Under the pieces are notes generated by a model that worked only from the letters and a program-made list of their open reading frames with translations, searched no databases and was not told the DNA's origin. Shown here piece by piece: positions 34,001-45,932 of a stretch of DNA of 64,000 nt. Position numbers and translations under genes: made by a program. Positions within the stretch are counted from its first letter, which is position 1, and every line of letters begins with the position of its first letter. Source of the stretch: Rosa chinensis (Eukaryota > Streptophyta > Magnoliopsida > Rosales > Rosaceae). Location: NCBI RefSeq assembly GCF_002994745.2, contig NC_037093.1, forward strand, positions 7,738,400 to 7,802,399. Direction: 5' to 3'.

Positions 34001-36542
34001 GGAAATTGTTTCCCTAAACACTCGTGGAGGCCTAAGTATATCTGAAAGTTTGAAGCAGTCATGTCAACAACTCAACATCATCAATATGGAGAGAATAGGG
34101 AACAACGAGAAGCTTGTTATTATTATGTTGGCAAAAATAAGATCCATAACTCACAACACAGCTCCTGAAAAGTTAATCAAATATTAATTGAATGAATTAA
34201 AATTGGAATCTTGATATACAGGGATATATGTCGTCACTGATCTCCTTTTCAGGACAGATACTAAGTTGCACTTTTAGCTGACAGCTACACCTATTTCCAG
34301 TGTCATCATAAAGTTACTATCTCTTGTAGCAACATTGCATTGAGCCACCATCTAGATGAGTTAAGGAAATAAACTACAGTGGTATTATATACAGCTATGA
34401 GGTCATGTCATATATCTGTATAGGAGCATTTTTTGTGTTCAACAGATAAGCATTGTACACACTGCTTAAGCTAGTGTGGGTAGCTCTCTATAACAAATCC
34501 AGAAACAGAGCTCACAAAGAAGCCAAAACCAATCACAAAGGCAGCACATGCTGGTTCTTGACTAGTCAGTAATAATTATGTCATGATCTGATTTGGTCTA
34601 AAGTATCTCAATATATATATATATATATATATATATAACCTGTTTTATCAGAACTATCATGCGTTATGGACACCAGTTTCCCAATCAAGCTGAGACACAA
34701 GGAAATGAATATCAAAAGAAGTAAAATACCAAATAGTGATGGAGGTACCTTTTTACAGCTCTCTCTGCAAAACCAGTTCCCTTTTGGATCACTTTCCAAC
34801 ATATCTGCACTTATTTTCCTCAGGCACCCAGTGTGATCTACACCAAATTGAAAAACATACTATGAGCCAATTTACACAATATTCTGAAGCATACATATGC
34901 TAACACAGATAGAAAGATTTTATTTTGATTTGAATAAAATACAGGAAAATTAACCTACATTCACGCTCGCATTGACCACAGGTACGATAATGCATAGTAG
35001 GTTTTCTGTCTTTCTTGAGTATGCTTTGGCCACAAAGTCCACAACAGCAAGCTGGACAGAACCAGTCACCATCTGGAACATCCTGCAGAAGCAAAATAAT
35101 TTAAGACAAACAAATCAAGAATCTCAAATTTTGGTCCTTAAATAAGTTCTGAGGAAATAAGAAATTTAAGCCAAGATGAAATACAAAACATGAAACAGCA
35201 GACATTTACAAGCTGTGAAGAGAGAAGCACAAACAAAATTATTTACCTTCAACCCAATGCAACTCTTGTGGAATGCTGAGGGACACAGATCGCATAAAAC
35301 CAAATGACCACCATCACAACACACAGTACAAAAGGAATCATTTTCGCCTGGAGTCCAATTACCCTTAATCCTACCATGTGGTTGTGATCTGCAGCTCCTC
35401 TTCCTTTTTTCACTTAAGAGTTGCATCTGGCAATCTAAGATAGACCTTCCATCGTCCAGAAAAATATTGGCTGCAGGTATGTGGTTACTGCAGCCAACAT
35501 GATTCTCACTGCAGCCTGCATGACTTTCAAAGTCACAAAGACTAAACACCTTCTGGCAACAGTTGCATACTATCCCCAGTCGACTTATTGTCCCTTGTGC
35601 CATTGGATGACTGCCTTTTGCAGTACAATAATGTACTTTCTCACTTGGAAAAACCACATCATTGTCAATCAGCCATGATAAGATTGTACAAGGACGATAG
35701 TGTGCGGAAGTAAGAGTAACCTTTTCCTGCACTAGTTTTCGTGACCTCAGCACACGAGTTGGCTTACTACCAGCCAGACCAGTTCTGTATCCAGAAGAAG
35801 ATGCAGATGCCTTTCGCCTTTTCAGCTTTGGAGGGTTAGCATTGTGTTCGTTTTCGCTATTCAAATTGTCAAACTCCACAACATTGCTCCACCATGACAT
35901 AATATCACGATTTCTGGTCCACTTTTTGCGTACATAATGATTCACTCTCTGATCCTTCCTTCTACCAAGCCAAAAGCATAAGATGTAAGCAACAGATCTT
36001 CATCTAGTTCATGCAGCTATTCACCAAACCCATTTAAATAATTAAAAAATAAAAAAATTGTTCTTGGGAGAAGTTTATCCTAGTTTCAAAGACTAAGTAG
36101 ATCATCACCACTCCATTCAAATATAAATTTGGGGGTAAAGTGCTACAAACCCCAGCTCCCCTGTAATATGTCCCCAGATTTAATTTTCTTCGAATCAAGT
36201 TGACTGAAACTTTTACACAAAATTTCCCCAAAACTCCAAAAGACCCGATTTCTAACAAAACAAGATCTTTAGTGATAAAATGCATGTTATTAGGACAAGA
36301 CAGAAACTTTTATAAGGAAGGAGATTTTAGCTTTAGGAGCTCCTCTCTCAAAGTAAAGGCTTTTTTCACCAAACTCACACCCAACAAAGGGTAGAGATGC
36401 CCAAAAGTATCACATTTGAGTCTATTTTTACCAAAAAAGAAGACCCATAAACGGATTACTCTGAAGCTAATTACAGAGGCAGATCTGAAATACAAAACCC
36501 AACCTTGAAACTAGATAAATCAAACCATCCATACCTTTCCAT
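31084..36542 (-). CDS. Gene B: tandem paralogue of gene A, PHD-GNAT-MATH-coiled-coil fusion
   Basis: Eleven exons on -: 36542-36535, 35961-35247, 35082-34959, 34837-34749, 34041-33806, 33654-33568, 33483-33384, 33282-33078, 32985-32832, 32736-32576 and 32036-31084. Total 2832 nt, 943 residues, no stop, all junctions in frame and at the same phases as gene A. Domain order matches: Tify-binding-like region (ILSWLIDNDVVFP), PHD (FCTVCCDGGHLVLCDLCPSA then WFCPAC), GNAT with RRGGMCRLLMHLLEK, MATH (ITWKIDNFSTLL, GFTSLIPLNELHDPSKGYL), two-repeat linker and coiled coil. Exon lengths differ from gene A by 0, +6, +15, 0, -9, 0, 0, -3, +6, +3 and -75, all multiples of three. Protein similarity is moderate in the N-terminal region and high in the C terminus, so the duplication is not very recent. 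A nuclear role as chromatin reader and acetyltransferase is inferred from IDM1. The adaptor role of MATH is speculative. Confidence 0.88.
34610..34637. repeat. (AT)n microsatellite in gene B intron
   Basis: About 28 bp of AT repeats in the intron between exons 4 and 5. Confidence 0.85.
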
Positions 36543-37027
36543 TGACGATTTCCAGAGAGTGATCTGCAGAAGAAATGAAAGTTGAGGCAGAACGACTCAG
36601 TAAAATGCAGAGAGAAGAAAATAGTGAGTGGTTTAAGAGCAAGAGAGAAACTTGTACAAAATTTTGTACCAACAATCTTAAAGAGCAGGTAATGAATATG
36701 GGTTGCAAAAGAAAAGCAGAAAATTGCCATTTTCGGAAAAGTATTGAACTGAAGAAGTAAAGAGAACTGACAATATGAAGATTACAAGTAATTGACTAGA
36801 AGATAAAAGAGCTGCTCTGAGATGGTCCCACTACAACCAAGGACGAACTAACTGAGAATTGAAATGTAAAGATGAAGGTGAACTGAGAATTGAAATGTAA
36901 AGATGAAGGTCACCATCATCTCTTACATGAATTTGAAACAAACTTTTGATGCCCTATATAATACGTGTTACACATTGCTTTTTCTTTAGGGTTTATGCTA
37001 TAGGGCAACTTAATACGTGTTACACAA
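36543..37027. other. Upstream region of gene B with a 31-bp tandem duplication
   Basis: 5' leader and likely promoter region of gene B (- strand). At 36850-36911 a 31-bp unit starting AACTGAGAATTGAAATG is present twice in tandem. No gene seen. Confidence 0.6.
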
Positions 37028-37290
37028 GCAAGAACTATGATCTTCAATAACAATACACGAGGGCTTAACACTAGAAGAACATGCTTCATGTTAAACGAAA
37101 ACTTTGACCCCCGACGTTATTGTGATTAATGTGAAAGTGAACCTTTAACTCTACTAACCGTTATGTCTGGGATTAGACCAAGCCTTGATGTCAGTTCACT
37201 CACTCTCCTAGTGAATGTAGGAGATTTGCTAGAGATTATGAGCTATCGAGATTTTTCATTAAGTCATAAACTAGCGGTGTATGTGCGGTG
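37028..37290 (+). pseudogene. Decayed 2-ODD exon 2 fragment
   Basis: Matches exon 2 of the dioxygenase at 23163 onward: CAAGAA..ATCTTCAAT, AAC-TTTGACCCCC, TGTGATTAATGTGAAAGTGAA and GACCAAGCCTTG. It jumps from the HTDAS region directly to CTAGTGAATGTAGGAGATTT (LVNVGDLLEIMS), so about 110 bp are deleted. Several stops and frameshifts. Ends shortly after the segment equivalent to the NGIFRSPWHRAV region, in which the iron-ligand codons are degraded. Confidence 0.8.
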
Positions 37291-38725
37291 AATATTGTTG
37301 CATAGCTTGGAGGTTCGTCTTAGCGAGGTTCATTTCCTTTCTAAAACATATATTTGCTGCCTTTTTATCTTTTTAACAAAACTTGAGTTATCCATTGTCC
37401 GAGTTGACCTTTTTTTGGGTTCAATGTTCTAACAACTAAAACGCAAGGCATGCCAATCGGAGCATCAAATGTCAACTCTAGATGTCTATGTTAGGGATCC
37501 AAACCCCGCATGGTTATTAAGCTGCGAAAGATACTAATGCTTCCTATTAGTAGTGGGTGATTGGGGGTTACAGTTATATGTTATTTTAGAGATACTGAGA
37601 TAGTACCTTCAAATCAAAATAAAAGATAATCTCTTGAAACCTCTTTTATCTAACACAACCAGCCAACAAGTTATTGCTTTTAATTGTCGACTAGGTCTAT
37701 CGCCCATGTTGTTCTTCACCAATAGAGGGAAAGAGGAAAGAGGAAAGTGGAAAGAGGGAGGTACCTAGGTGGTGTCAGTCGAGCCTTGGGTAGTAAGAGA
37801 GACGATGGAAGTTAGTGTACGTTGATTATTCATTATTGTAGAAAATAAAGCCAACAGAAAATACTTTTGTAAATAACGAACAACAAGATTATAATAAATT
37901 GAAGTACCAAAAATGTAGCCACAACACCATAATTACTTATGCAATCATTGTCATGGATGCAATCCTCCTGTTCGAGATACAACATCTTATACACATAACA
38001 GCATCGTATACAAATATCAGATGTGAGAGTTCTCTTTAAAGTTTAATGATCTATTCAGAGAGTGGATGCCACCTGTAGAGATATGAGGCACATCATTTTC
38101 CCAAAGTCTGCAACATAATCCCTAGTCTTTGATCCCTAATAAGCAAACCGTCCTATACGTGGATGTTAATCGTTAATCCCTAGTCCTTGAACCCTAAGCA
38201 AACCCTCACGATCTTGGAGATCATAGAAAGTTGATTCATCCTATTCTCAATGGCAAAGGGTAGTCAATAGGTGGCTCCTTGCAAAAAGGAAGCATTCTTA
38301 ATTGATAGTCATCAGTTTCTTCCAACATCTCATATGAAACTATTTTTATCGCACAAATATGAATTTAAAATGAAATGATGTACAATTAAATTCAATGATT
38401 TTTATGTTTGCCAAGGTTATATATAAGTATATTGAGAGAACGAAAAATAAAATGAAAGAATGCTTTCTTCCATTTCCGTTTAAAATGGCAAATACCAATG
38501 TTCTATCATTGTTATTCACTGTCACACTGGCAATATGTATGCAAATGTGCAACGCATAGTGTATGCTTCTTGCAAAGTGGCGGTGAATTGGTGATGATTG
38601 TATATTTGTATCAAACACATGAAGTTTAACATATATTTGATTTTTTGTTATATTGGAAGCGGATCGAAATTTTGATCTATTCTAGTGTTAACTAATTTTC
38701 CCTCAACACTTTGCTAACCCAAGAA
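37291..38725. other. Unassigned spacer
   Basis: About 1.4 kb with no gene recognised. A short direct repeat (AATCCCTAGTC followed by TTGA and CCCTAA) occurs near 38108 and 38180. It separates the two dioxygenase relics and may contain decayed insertions. Confidence 0.5.
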
Positions 38726-38743
38726 ACGTGCATGTAGTCTAAC

Positions 38744-38876
38744 TTTTTTTTTTATATTCCGGACGACAATGTAACTTCTCACCCCACCTCATCTCATCTC
38801 TGATGTTAGTGAGATTTGAATCTGTGACCCCCACTGTGTTAGTTAGGCTAGCTAACCAACATGCCACAACTTACCG
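38744..38876 (-). mobile_element. tRNA-derived SINE
   Basis: A 133-bp insertion between 18-bp duplications (38726-38743 and 38877-38894, ACGTGCATGTAGT[CT]TAAC, one mismatch). On -, a degenerate A box (TTGGTTAGCTAGCC) and B box (AGATTCAAATCTC) are followed by a poly-A tail (T run just after 38743). Different family or subfamily from the SINE in gene A. Confidence 0.8.
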
Positions 38877-39239
38877 ACGTGCATGTAGTTTAACCTATAC
38901 ATGATGGAATTCTAAAATTATAAGACTAATCAAAATGAAAGTCATAAATAGTGATATACATTCTAAATTAATCATAATTTGATTTATATCATCTGATCCA
39001 TTCCTTGCAGCATGGAATGAAATTTTAAGAAAAGCAAATGCATTGCAGTATGAATCTCTCTGTATTGGACGCTATACTTCAACGTATAGTGTAATCAATT
39101 ACATTGCGAATTTGATTAAGAAATCACTATTATACCGTCCATTTGTATAAGAACTTGCCCTAATGCTGAATGCATTGTCTCTAAATATTTGTGGGCTTTG
39201 CTCTTTGATAGTGAATTCTCCGAAGGTCCTAAACTCTGC

Positions 39240-39345
39240 TTAAGCCCATCGTGGTCGTTCATTGCGAAATTATTTGGTTGGATGTGGGTGATTATTTGCG
39301 ACATTTCTATATATAAGCTGTAGACAATCAAGTTATAAACGTCCT
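39240..39345 (+). pseudogene. Decayed 2-ODD C-terminal fragment
   Basis: GATGTGGGTGATTATTTGCG and then ACATTTCTATATATAAG parallel the 3' end of the dioxygenase (GGTGACTATTTGCAACATTT, encoding VGDYLQHFYRI). Upstream, TTCATTGCGAAAT resembles the NCSLANDD region. Likely the same dead gene as 37028-37290, split by about 2 kb of other sequence including a SINE. Confidence 0.65.
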
Positions 39346-39489
39346 AAAATACCTTAAACCCTAATGTGGTTGGATGGTTTAAAATTTTGATTTCGATCAA
39401 AATTTTAACAATTTAAATTTATGAAATTTCGAGTGTCAACATAAATATCGCAAAATGTTTGCAAATATCGGTACATAAAAATTAATTTT

Positions 39490-40768
39490 TGTTAAAGGAA
39501 AAACACATTATGTGTCTTTTTTTTTTTTTTTAGAAGATGAAAATTCCATTAATAACCAAACAGATTACATAGCATTAGATCCATAGTTACGGGACCGTCA
39601 ACATGAGTGACTTCCACGAGCCAAAAAGGCCCAACTCCTAACCAAATTTTACGCTCATACCCGCAAACTACAATGACTAACCACCAAACATGTACCGATA
39701 CAACCCAGCCACCAACATTACGATGAACTATTTTCACCCATTCGGACACCGCGATCCAAAATCGCCAGACCACGTGTAAGGGTGATTCACAATCACATTA
39801 ATAACCAAAAAGCACCGACAAAAGATCAGACCACGACACACCCATGAAACCAAAACAACCTAACCCTCGCTCAATTGAGGAGGGACTTATTATACCTAAA
39901 CAAAAACCAAAACCTAAAAAACCTAACCAAAAACCACAAACAAAAAACCTAATAGAAAAGAGAATCCTATCACCGCAACACGCTTCCAATTTCCTTGACA
40001 TCAGACCCCAACCACCAGCAAACCACCGCCTTAATCCCAGCCGCACAATCTCACCCCATTGTAGCCACCTAAGCCCGCCGTGTGGCCTTCCACCTCTACT
40101 ATCTACATAGTCTCCTACCAGATCTAGGACCAAAATTGGACCATTGATAGAGAAGAACACTGAAAACCATGAAAGAGGGAGCAATCTACACTACCACCAT
40201 AGGCCTAGATCTGCTGACCACCACCACCCTTTGACTCTCCACCTTCCTATCCCCTTCCACCTAGGAGTGAAACCATCCCAGCCGCTCACACCGATCAGAT
40301 CCATAACCAGGATCTCCATCCCTGTCGTGACCCAGCCAAAGGCCTGAGAAAGAAAACTGTCATCGTTCGATGCTGCAGTCGCCAAAATCTCTCACCACAA
40401 AAGAAACTAATAAGTCCACCACCTATCCGGCAACGTCCACCACACGCCGAAGCAGCCAGAAGCCGCCATCGACGTGGGAACGCCGCCGGACAAGCCACAG
40501 CAACAAAACTCTGTTTTCCAACCCTAGGTTTTCCTCCGGATATCGTGGAGTCCTGCTTTGTTATTATTATGATATTCTTATCTTACAAATACAAACACAT
40601 TATGTGTCTTCGTCAAAGTAACTAACAAAGAGGGAATTAAGGAACTACAATTACTGCTCAATCAGCATTTACTATCATTATTGTAATTGATATTTCTGTT
40701 GTAATTATATCTCTATATAAAGGGACTATCAAATGAAATGAGTAGATCAATTCCCATTTACTTTTACA
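39490..40768 (+). repeat. 5' LTR of copia element, split by a retroposon
   Basis: LTR sequence occupies 39490-39518 and 40593-40768. The part between is a retroposon flanked by an 18-bp duplication. Matches the 3' LTR at 46164-46350. Confidence 0.88.
39519..40592 (-). mobile_element. LINE-like or processed retroposon inside the copia LTR
   Basis: Flanked by an 18-bp perfect duplication AAACACATTATGTGTCTT (39501-39518 and 40593-40610). A T run at 39519-39531 is a poly-A tail on -. The 1074-bp body has open frames (39798-40184 on -, 40295-40498 on -) that I do not recognise. Signature is that of target-primed reverse transcription. Could be a short non-autonomous LINE or a retrocopy of a transcript. 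Confidence 0.8.
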
Positions 40769-41511
40769 CATTATCAGCACAAGTCTCTAGCCCTAGCTTC
40801 AAAAAAAAAAAAAACCCAAAACTCTAGGAGAAAAAAACTTTTTTTCTTCTTTTCTACTGCCACCCTAAAAAACAAAAAACAAAAATTCTTCCCTGTCCAG
40901 ACCGGCCGCCAACAGGCACAGGCCTTGCCTAGCCCTCCCTCCTCTGTGAGCACACACTGCGCCTGCAGCAACCCTCCCCCCTCCCAGCGCCCGCGCTCAC
41001 TCACCTACTGCGCTGCGTAGATCCCACCATCACCGCAAACCTGAGAAGGCCAGATTGATAGCCACCATCTGCAAGCCAGAAGGAGGAAGAAAAGAGAAAA
41101 GGAAAAAGAAGAGAAGAAAGAAAAAAAAAGAAGGGGGGGGGGGGGGGGGCAGGCCCTACCGCCCACTGCAGAAAAGAAAAACAGGGAGAATGCTCAGTTT
41201 CTCTCAAGCCCAAAAACATTGCTACGCACACTTACATCAACACGCGCGTGCGCTAGGATCGTTTTGTTTTCTCGAAACCAAGTATGTTCTCTTTTATTTA
41301 TTTAATTTCATACTCTGGTAAATTGTGGAATCAGCATACATTGTGAATTTTACATAATTATGTTTAAGCATGCTTTAAATATTTTATTGTTTATGTTTTT
41401 ATTATGAAATTTTGAGCATGTTTTGTGAATTTTATTTTTGATTGTTACTACCTTCTACAATTGTTTTATTTCATATGTAAAGCATATTTTTACAAGTTTT
41501 ACTATTGCTTA

Positions 41512-41518
<7 letters not shown>

Positions 41519-41554
<36 letters not shown>
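41519..41554. repeat. (TA)n microsatellite
   Basis: About 36 bp of AT repeats in the copia leader. Confidence 0.9.
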
Positions 41555-41557
<3 letters not shown>

Positions 41558-41817
41558 GCTATGTTTTATTCATTATTAAACGTGCTATGGTTATTCGTTA
41601 TTTAGAATGCTACATATAAATTGTGTTTTGCCATGATAATGAAAATTCATGCACATTATAAACACATACTTACCATGATAAAGCATTTTCACATAGCATC
41701 GAAAAAAAATGTGACCATTACGAATCTTGGTCTTGAAATCTATTCATATTCTTGGAAAATAATTCACATGGGGAAAATTCTACAATGTGTTAACGTATGA
41801 CATGCATACAATTGCCT

Positions 41818-42035
41818 TAAAGTGGTAAAATGAGTCATCAAAATAGTAATATTAGTCCTCAAAGTAGTAACATGAGTCCTTAAAGTGGTAAATTTTCTTA
41901 GTTACCACATAAGTCCTGAAAATAGTAATATTAGTCGTCAAAGTGGTAAATTTTCTCAGTTTACCATATGAGTCCTGAAAATAGTAATATTAGTCCTCAA
42001 AGTGATAACATGAGTCCTTAGAGGGGTAAAAAATA
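41818..42035 (+). repeat. Minisatellite of ~21-22 bp units in the copia leader
   Basis: Recurrent words AGTCCT[CT]AAAGT[AG]GTAA and AAAATAGTAATATTAGTC alternate about ten times, separated by copies of TTTTCT[CT]AGTT. The array is bracketed by two copies of ATGGGGAAAATTCT (about 41769 and 42078). Confidence 0.75.
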
Positions 42036-42133
42036 GTTGATGTATGAGAAATGTTAACATACCATAGCTTTACCCCATGGGGAAAATTCTTTATGATTGC
42101 GTAATTTATATATCCTCTCTCTTGTTTATGTAG

Positions 42134-43207
42134 ATGGCTGATTCAACTTGAACAGAATTTGACATTTTGGACTCAGAAGGACTTAAGTACCATCATTGGG
42201 TTTTTGATGTGGAAACTACCTTTGTGGCAAAAGACTACACTGCCACCATCAAAACCCCCACCAACCCCAAAGGCGATGGACCGTCTGACAAGGTGAAAGC
42301 AAATGCCTTAATGTTTCTAAGGTGACATATTGATCCTAGCCTACGCTGGGAGTACCTTCAGTTGAAGACACCCAAAGAACTGTGGGATGCCCATAAGGGA
42401 CGTTTTGGGAACATTCATGACACTTTGCTCCCAGAACTGACCCTTCAATTGAATGAAATCCACTTGCTTGACTACAAAAAGGTCAATGACTTCAACAAGG
42501 ACATGTTATGCCTAAAGGCACGTCTCAATTTTTGTGGAAGGGAACTCATAGAAGATGATATGATCCAGAAGACTCTTTCCACTCTTCCTACTTCAGCACT
42601 TATATTAGCGAACCAGTATAGCCTGGAGTATGACAACAAAAGAATCACAACCTTCAATAAGCTTATCAACCTACTGCAAGTGGTTGAGAAGCATAATGAG
42701 GTTATTTTGAACAACAATGCCAGGCCCATTGAGACAAAGAAAATTCCCGAGGCTAATTATGGCAAAGTGAAAGGTGGAAAGAACCCCAATGCAAAGGGGT
42801 TGGATATGTTACTCCCTACCCACGTGGCAACAATGCACCACGTGGCAAGGGACGTGGGGATCGTGGTATAGACCGTGGAGGCCCTCCCAATGTATGGCGC
42901 AGAGATGGTGGTGCTGGCCCTAGTGGTCATAGAAACAAGGTGCAAAAGGCACCTAAGAACCCTTCAGTCAAAAAGGAAAGAGTTGGCAATGAACCATGCT
43001 ATAGGTGTGGAGTTATTAGGCATTGGTTGAGAACTACCAAGCAAGTAACAGAGTAGCAGTCACTTACAAGAGGTATAGGGAGTCTAAAGAACAAGAGGCT
43101 CACTATATGGAAGAAGGAGGCCATGACCCAGACGTCAACCTCACAATTGCATACTTCAATGGCAACGAGGAACTTGCTCAGTCAATGGATGCTCTAAATT
43201 TTGACTG
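42134..43207 (+). pseudogene. Copia gag, broken
   Basis: From ATG 42134, the product resembles copia gag (UBN2 type: LKTPKELWDAHKGRF, LNFCGRELIEDDMI). An Arg/Gly-rich segment and a defective zinc knuckle (CYRCGVIRHWLRTT, last cysteine lost) follow. In-frame TGA codons at 42149-42151 and 42323-42325, each placed where Arg is plausible (CGA to TGA). A frameshift occurs near 42860. The tail 43023-43207 is in another frame. Confidence 0.8.
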
Positions 43208-43499
43208 ATCTGCTTTATTTATTTTTCAAAGACAGTTGTGAAGGCATAATGCCTCATTTTTTTTAGTTAGACTATTGCTTGGCCTTAAAGTTTATTTCAA
43301 TAATGGTTTAATGAATTAGATTTATTAATAAATTTCAGATTTTATTCTGAAGCATTGAATTTATTCGATTTTATTTACTACACATATTTACATGATTCGA
43401 AATAGCACTATAAAGATGTAAAGCAATACATCTAGAGAAAAAATTATTAGAATAAAAAGATTATCATTCTACCTAAAATAGAAAAACTTTAAAGAATAT

Positions 43500-45932
43500 G
43501 AGAACTTGAGTGCTTAGTTGATAGTGGGACTACTCACACCATATTAAGGAATAGACAATTATTCATTGAATTAATAGTCTATAATTCCTCTATGACTATG
43601 ATGATTGGATCATCACAAGTAATAAAAGGGCAAGGAACTACCAAATTTTTGCTGCCTAACAGCACAATGTTTAAAGTCACAGACGCTCTGTATGCACCAA
43701 GAGCTAATCGAACCTTGTTAAGTTTCAAAAATATTCTTGCCAATGGTTATCATGTAGAAACACACTATGAGAATAGAACCGAATACCTTTATATTACCTC
43801 TAATGAATGTAGAAGGAAACACATTTTAGAGAACCTAATGAGTCAATCTAGTGGACTGTACCTCACTACTATTTTGATCATTGAATCCTATGATGTCACC
43901 AACAATGAAATGTGGGACACTGACTCATACAGGCTTTGGAATGACCGCCTAGGGCACCCTGATCGTGACATGATGATCCGTATTTTAAAAAACTCACACG
44001 GACATCCCTTCTTTCGAGTGAAAAATAAAATGGGACAAAAATTTGCCACACTGCATGGTGTCAGTCCTAGTACTGCTCAAATGCAGCTATTGCCTTCTGA
44101 AATACCAGAAGCACTACCTCCCTCCCATTATGCCTCACTGACTATTTCAAAGACAGATAACTCGTTTTGCAAAGCCTGCTCTTTAGCAAAAACAGGGTCG
44201 AGACCTTCCTATGCTAAAGATACAAAACAAAACATTTCATTCTTACAAAGGATACAAGGAGATATTTGTGGACCTATCCATCCAGAATGTGGACCATTCA
44301 AGTACTTTATGGTTCTGGTGGATACTTTAACACGCTGGTCACTTGTCGCATTATTGTCCACAAGAAATGCTGCATTTACAAAACTCCTAGCACAATTATA
44401 TGTTTAAGGGCTCACCACCCTAATCATCTTATCAAGTCTATAAGGCTTGATAACGCTGGAGAGTTTACATCAAAAGCATTTGACGATTATTACATGTCTA
44501 TTGGGATCGATGTAGAGCATCCTGTACCCCATGTGCATACACAAAATGGTCTCGCAGAAGCCACCATCAAAAGACTACAGAAGGTGGCTAGGGCACTGGT
44601 TATACTCGCCAACCTGCCTATATCTGCCTGGGATTATGGAATATTGCATGCAGCTTTATTTATTCTTTTCAAACCCACTGCTAGCCAACCATTTTCTGTG
44701 TACCTATTGGTAACTGGATATGAGCCTAACATTTCACACTTACACATATTTGGTTGCGCAATATATGTGCCTATTGTGCCCCCACAGAGCACCAAAATGG
44801 GTCCTCAGAGACGATTAGATATTTATGTTGGATACGAATCTCCAACAATTATCCGCTATTTGGAACCCTTGACAGGCGATCTCTTTACCGCTAGATTTGC
44901 ATATTGTTACTTTGATGAGACAATCTTCCTGTCGTTAGGGGGAGATAGGAAAATGGATTTTCTAAGGGAACGACAGGAATTGTCGTGGTTTGTCCTCACT
45001 ATGTCTCATTTTGATCCCCGCACTTCACAATGTGAAAGTGAAGTGAAAATAATAATCGATCTACGTGCAATAGGCGCATTATTGTACTTAGCCCAATGCA
45101 CTCGACCAGACATTGCATTCTTAGTGAACTTGTTAGCTAAATTTAGCTCAGCACCAACCAGCGTCACTAAAATGGTATCAAGAACATTTTTCGATACCTA
45201 AAAGAAACCATTGACTTGGGACTGTTCTTTCGCTATAGAGAGATAAGAGAGACCGCAGATGGAACTGCAATCCCTAAAGGAAATATTGATGGTGAAAGCA
45301 CCACTCACTACACCAAAACCCCAAATGATGTTTTGGTTGGTTTTACTGATGCTAGTTACCTCTTTGGCCCACATAAAGGTTGTTCCCAAACTGGTTATGT
45401 ATTTACCATTGGGAACAAGGTGATATCTGGGAGATCAACCAAGCAAACCCTTGTGGCTACCTCCTCGAATCATTCAGAGATCATTGCTCTATATGAGGCG
45501 GTTCGTGAGTGTATATTGTTAAGAACTATCATTACACATATTCGAGTTCTACCACTGAAGAGTCTACTTGCATTTATGAACTATCATTACCCTAAACTAT
45601 CATTACACATATTCAAGTTCTTCCACTGAGGCGGTTCGTAAGTGTATATTGTTAAGAACTATCATTACCCTAAACTAGTGGTTTGAGTTCTACCACTAAA
45701 GAGTCTACTTGCATTTATGAAAATAATGCAGCTTGCATCGAACAAATGAAGGTAGGTTATATCAAGGTTGATAATACAAAACACATATCGCCAAAGTTTT
45801 TCTACAATCAATAACAACATGCTCTCCTCAAGATTCAAGTGAATCAAGTAAGGTTTGAGGAGAATGTGGCAGATTTGTTCACCAAATCATCGCCTAAGGC
45901 ATATTTGAGAAACATGTGAAAAACATAGGAAT
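43500..45932 (+). pseudogene. Copia pol: protease, integrase, residual reverse transcriptase and RNase H
   Basis: Protease motif LVDSGTTHTI begins the region. A GAG-pre-integrase/HHCC segment follows (RLWNDRLGHPDRDMM, FCKACSLAKTG), then the integrase core (GDICGPIHPECG; RLDNAGEFTSKAF; NGLAEATIKR). A frameshift separates the integrase halves near 44400. After LSLGGDRK most of the reverse transcriptase is deleted, and the frame resumes at AIGALLYLAQCTRPDIAF. RNase H follows (VGFTDASYL, GYVFTIGNKVISGRSTKQ). Near 45500-45720 a segment of about 130 bp is duplicated in tandem. Not able to encode a full polyprotein. Confidence 0.88.

Larger units (their letters stand above)
40769..42133 (+). other. 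Copia leader with simple repeats
   Basis: Non-coding stretch between the 5' LTR and the gag start. It has an 18-base G run near 41133-41150, an AT microsatellite at 41519-41554 and a minisatellite at 41818-42035. It may include unrelated inserted sequence. Confidence 0.6.

Noticed and set aside
39798..40184. 128-codon minus-strand frame as a membrane protein gene
   Set aside because: Lies inside a retroposon with target duplications; composition is Trp/Gly/Phe-rich with no known domain. Reported only as part of the mobile element.
41133..41150. G run as a G-quadruplex regulatory element
   Set aside because: A single homopolymer in a degraded copia leader with no conserved context; could also be a sequencing or assembly artefact.
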